Below, in pieces: positions 7,473 through 9,279 of a stretch of 9,279 bases of DNA (within the stretch, counting starts at the first letter, position 1; each line of letters opens with the position of its first letter). The stretch covers positions 1 through 9,279 of the forward strand of contig VGRU01000145.1 of NCBI GenBank assembly GCA_016875255.1. Direction: 5' to 3'. The notes under the pieces were generated by a model that saw only the letters and a program-made list of their open reading frames with translations, did not search any database and was not told where the DNA came from. This stretch comes from Deltaproteobacteria bacterium (GTDB taxonomy: Bacteria; Desulfobacterota; BSN033; UBA1163). The position numbers were made by a program, and so were the translations under genes.

Positions 7473-8351
7473 ATGGAAGAGAATTGGCTGGTTTATGTGA
7501 ATGGAGAGATGATTCCCATGAAAGACGCGAAGATTTCGGTTTTTGACCGTGGGTTTCAATATGGTGACGGTGTTTTTGAGGGTTTGAGGGCTTATGGAGG
7601 CAGGATCTTTAAATTAATGGAACACACGGATCGTCTTTTCCGATCCGCGAAAGCCATCAATATTGCCATACCGATATCCAAAGAAGAATTTAATGAAGCG
7701 GTAAAAAGGGTCATTCGGGAGAATGGTTTTCAAGACGCCCATATCAAACCTCAGGTCACGAGGGGGATTGCCTGGAAATTGGGATTAGACCCTCGAAATA
7801 CAACATCACCCAATATCGTCATTCCCGCCCGCCCGATTGGAAAATCGATGTTTGAGGCAGAGAAAGGGTTTAAATTGGCGGCGGTGAGCGTTAGAAAAAT
7901 ACCAGCCATGTGCTTCGATCCGAGAGTAAAGTCCCTCAATTATCTTGCCAACATCATGGCCAGGATGGAAGCCCTTACCTCGGGTGCGGATGAAGCCATC
8001 ATGCTCGATATCCACGGCTACGTATCCGAAGGTGCAGGGGATAATATCTTTCTGGTAAAAGGAGGAGAACTCTATACGCCGAATGTCCAGGATGCATTGG
8101 AAGGAATCACCCGCCAAACGGTGATGGATCTGGCACATCGCCAGGAGATCAAAGTTTACGAGACAAGAATAACGCTCTATGATATTTATACCGCCGATGA
8201 GATATTCGTCACAGGGTCCGGGGCTGGAATCGTGCCTGTCACGGAAGTGGACAGAAGGACTCTTTCTGAGGGGAAGGCAGGACCGGTGACGAAACTGCTT
8301 GGCGATGCTTACGAGGAGGAGGTGAAAAAGGGGGAATCGGCGTACGACTGA
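7473..8351 (+). CDS. ilvE: Fold-type IV PLP aminotransferase, branched-chain aminotransferase-like
   Basis: Class IV aminotransferase that interconverts an amino acid and its 2-oxo acid, usually with 2-oxoglutarate/glutamate. It has 292 residues, close to the usual 290-310. Visible elements are FDRGFQYGDGVFEG (24-37), the PLP-binding Lys153 in 'RVKSLNYLAN', Glu186 in 'YVSEGAGDNIF' at the position that contacts the PLP ring nitrogen, and GITRQTV (211-217). The cofactor/substrate loop reads TGSGAGIVPVTEVD (from 247), where many relatives have Glu in place of Gly252, so specificity may differ from standard IlvE. AGGAGG at 7458-7463 supports the ATG. Annotated relatives are often called ilvE, but D-amino acid or other class IV aminotransferases cannot be excluded. 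Position after a ThDP enzyme and inside a demethylation operon points to catabolism rather than leucine/valine synthesis. Confidence 0.88.
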   Translation: MEENWLVYVNGEMIPMKDAKISVFDRGFQYGDGVFEGLRAYGGRIFKLMEHTDRLFRSAKAINIAIPISKEEFNEAVKRVIRENGFQDAHIKPQVTRGIAWKLGLDPRNTTSPNIVIPARPIGKSMFEAEKGFKLAAVSVRKIPAMCFDPRVKSLNYLANIMARMEALTSGADEAIMLDIHGYVSEGAGDNIFLVKGGELYTPNVQDALEGITRQTVMDLAHRQEIKVYETRITLYDIYTADEIFVTGSGAGIVPVTEVDRRTLSEGKAGPVTKLLGDAYEEEVKKGESAYD

Positions 8352-8474
8352 GGGGAGATAGATCAATTGCAGAGGAACTCCATGATCGGGAAGTGAAATT
8401 TAGGTTTTGAGGGCTCACGATATGGAAGGGTCCAGGGACTTTGAACAAGAATAAAATGGAAAGGGGAAACAGAA
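8352..8474 (+). other. Intergenic spacer before the corrinoid protein gene
   Basis: A 123-base gap holding the AAGGGGA ribosome site (8461-8467) for the next gene. I see no clear terminator, no well-spaced -35/-10 pair, and no cobalamin-riboswitch-like structure, for which the space is in any case short. Confidence 0.4.
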
Positions 8475-9107
8475 ATGGATTTACTTCAAAAGATCTCCGA
8501 AGAGCTTCAAAAAGGAAATTTTAAAGAGGTCCCCAGATTAACCCAGGAAGCTCTTGATGCACGAATCCCGCCGGCTAAGATCCTCAAAGAGGGATTGATC
8601 GCAGGAATGGATGTGGTGGGAGAGCGATTTCGGAAAGACGAGCTTTTCATCCCCGAAGTCTTAGTGGCGGCAAGAGCGATGCACGGAGGGATGGAACTCC
8701 TCCGGCCGAAGCTGGCGGAGGCCGAAGTCAGGCTCACCGGAAAAATGGTCCTTGGCACGGTCAAAGGGGATCTGCATGATATTGGGAAAAATCTGGTGGG
8801 GATGATGATGGAGGGCGCAGGTTTCCAGGTAATTGACCTCGGAATTGATATTCCCCCAGAAAAATTCATTGAGGCCGTGAGGTCTCACCAGGCAGATTTA
8901 CTAGGACTTTCCGCCCTCTTGACAACGACGATGCCAATGATGAAACAAGTCATTCAATCCTTCATAACCGCGGGGCTTCGAGAGAAGGTGAAGGTCATGG
9001 TCGGCGGGGCTCCTGTCACCGACAAATTTGCCAGAGAGATCGGAGCGGATGGTTATGCTCCGGATGCCGCCTCTGCCGTGCAAGTGGCTAAGTCGTTGAT
9101 CTCTTAA
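8475..9107 (+). CDS. Corrinoid (cobalamin)-binding methyl-carrier protein, MtbC/MttC/MtgC-like
   Basis: Small cytoplasmic corrinoid protein that shuttles a methyl group from a substrate-specific methyltransferase to a second methyltransferase. Its 210 residues match the family (about 210-220). An N-terminal helical cap (about 1-88) contains 'IPEVLVAARAMHGGMELLRP', a typical B12-binding cap. The C-terminal Rossmann-like domain has the cobalt-ligand motif D99-L-H101-D-I-G104, with His101 as lower axial ligand, then S146-A-L148 and G177-G178, which cradle the nucleotide tail. All key residues are present. It lies 18 bases upstream of a methyltetrahydrofolate methyltransferase gene and in the same operon as the MttB-like enzyme, its probable methyl donor. 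No reductive activator (RamA-like) is visible. The exact partner subtype cannot be read from the sequence alone. Confidence 0.94.
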   Translation: MDLLQKISEELQKGNFKEVPRLTQEALDARIPPAKILKEGLIAGMDVVGERFRKDELFIPEVLVAARAMHGGMELLRPKLAEAEVRLTGKMVLGTVKGDLHDIGKNLVGMMMEGAGFQVIDLGIDIPPEKFIEAVRSHQADLLGLSALLTTTMPMMKQVIQSFITAGLREKVKVMVGGAPVTDKFAREIGADGYAPDAASAVQVAKSLIS

Positions 9108-9125
9108 GGAGGGGGAGGAGAAGAG

Positions 9126-9279
9126 ATGCTCATCATCGGCGAATCGATCAACGGGACGATCCCAAAGGTGGGGCAGGCCATATTAGACCGAAATGATTCT
9201 TTCTTGAGAGAATTGGCAAAAATCCAGTACGAATGCGGAGCCCATTTCCTGGACATCAATGCAGGTGTGGCGGGTGGGA
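9126..9279 (+). CDS. Methyltetrahydrofolate:corrinoid methyltransferase (pterin-binding family), 3'-truncated by window
   Basis: First 51 codons of a pterin-binding-domain methyltransferase, resembling AcsE and the MtgA-type enzymes of betaine demethylation. It would transfer the methyl group from the corrinoid protein to tetrahydrofolate. The start reads MLIIGESINGTIPKVG, the typical opening strand and loop. 'GAHFLDINAG' follows at residues 38-47, with Asp-Ile-Asn at the place of the family's pterin-contacting D-x-N motif. A long polypurine tract (9106-9125) containing GGAGGAG supplies the ribosome site 5 bases from the ATG. The spacing to the corrinoid gene is 18 bases, so co-translation is likely. 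The remaining roughly 200 or more residues are outside the window. A methionine-synthase-like fragment is unlikely, given the start at this strand and the neighbouring stand-alone corrinoid protein. Confidence 0.85.
   Translation, partial: MLIIGESINGTIPKVGQAILDRNDSFLRELAKIQYECGAHFLDINAGVAGG

Overview
The window is gene-dense and every supported gene lies on the + strand. The genes are separated by 3 to about 120 bases, so the block reads as one catabolic operon, cut at both ends by the window. GC content looks moderate. Polypurine AGGAG-type ribosome-binding sites precede most genes. A corrinoid methyltransferase system sits beside a TRAP transporter. Together these suggest a strictly anaerobic bacterium, most likely a Desulfobacterota (Deltaproteobacteria)-like or similar sediment organism. 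The taxonomic guess is inference; no rRNA or tRNA is present to settle it.

Layout. (1) 1-1206: 3' two thirds of a hydantoinase B/oxoprolinase-type subunit (HyuB). (2) 1216-2667: an MttB-superfamily methyltransferase without an in-frame amber (pyrrolysine) codon. (3) 2788-5681: a complete three-gene TRAP transporter: periplasmic binding protein DctP, small membrane subunit DctQ and large membrane subunit DctM, with a strong stem-loop between dctP and dctQ. (4) 5745-7388: a thiamine-diphosphate enzyme of the acetolactate synthase/2-oxoacid decarboxylase superfamily. (5) 7473-8351: a fold-type IV PLP aminotransferase resembling branched-chain aminotransferases. (6) 8475-9107: a corrinoid (B12-binding) methyl-carrier protein. 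(7) 9126 to the window end: the start of a methyltetrahydrofolate:corrinoid methyltransferase.

How they may work together. The MttB-like protein, corrinoid protein and methyltetrahydrofolate methyltransferase form the standard three-component demethylation route: methylated substrate to Co(I) corrinoid to tetrahydrofolate. The methyl group would then enter the Wood-Ljungdahl or one-carbon pathway. The TRAP system would import the substrate, probably an organic acid or zwitterion. The HyuB-type enzyme, with an expected HyuA partner upstream, could open a cyclic amide using ATP. The aminotransferase and ThDP enzyme could process the demethylated amino acid through a 2-oxo acid. That assembled pathway is the main finding. 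The families are well supported, but the substrate and the order of steps are inference.

No mobile elements, CRISPR arrays, RNA genes or gene-free stretches over 300 bases were seen.
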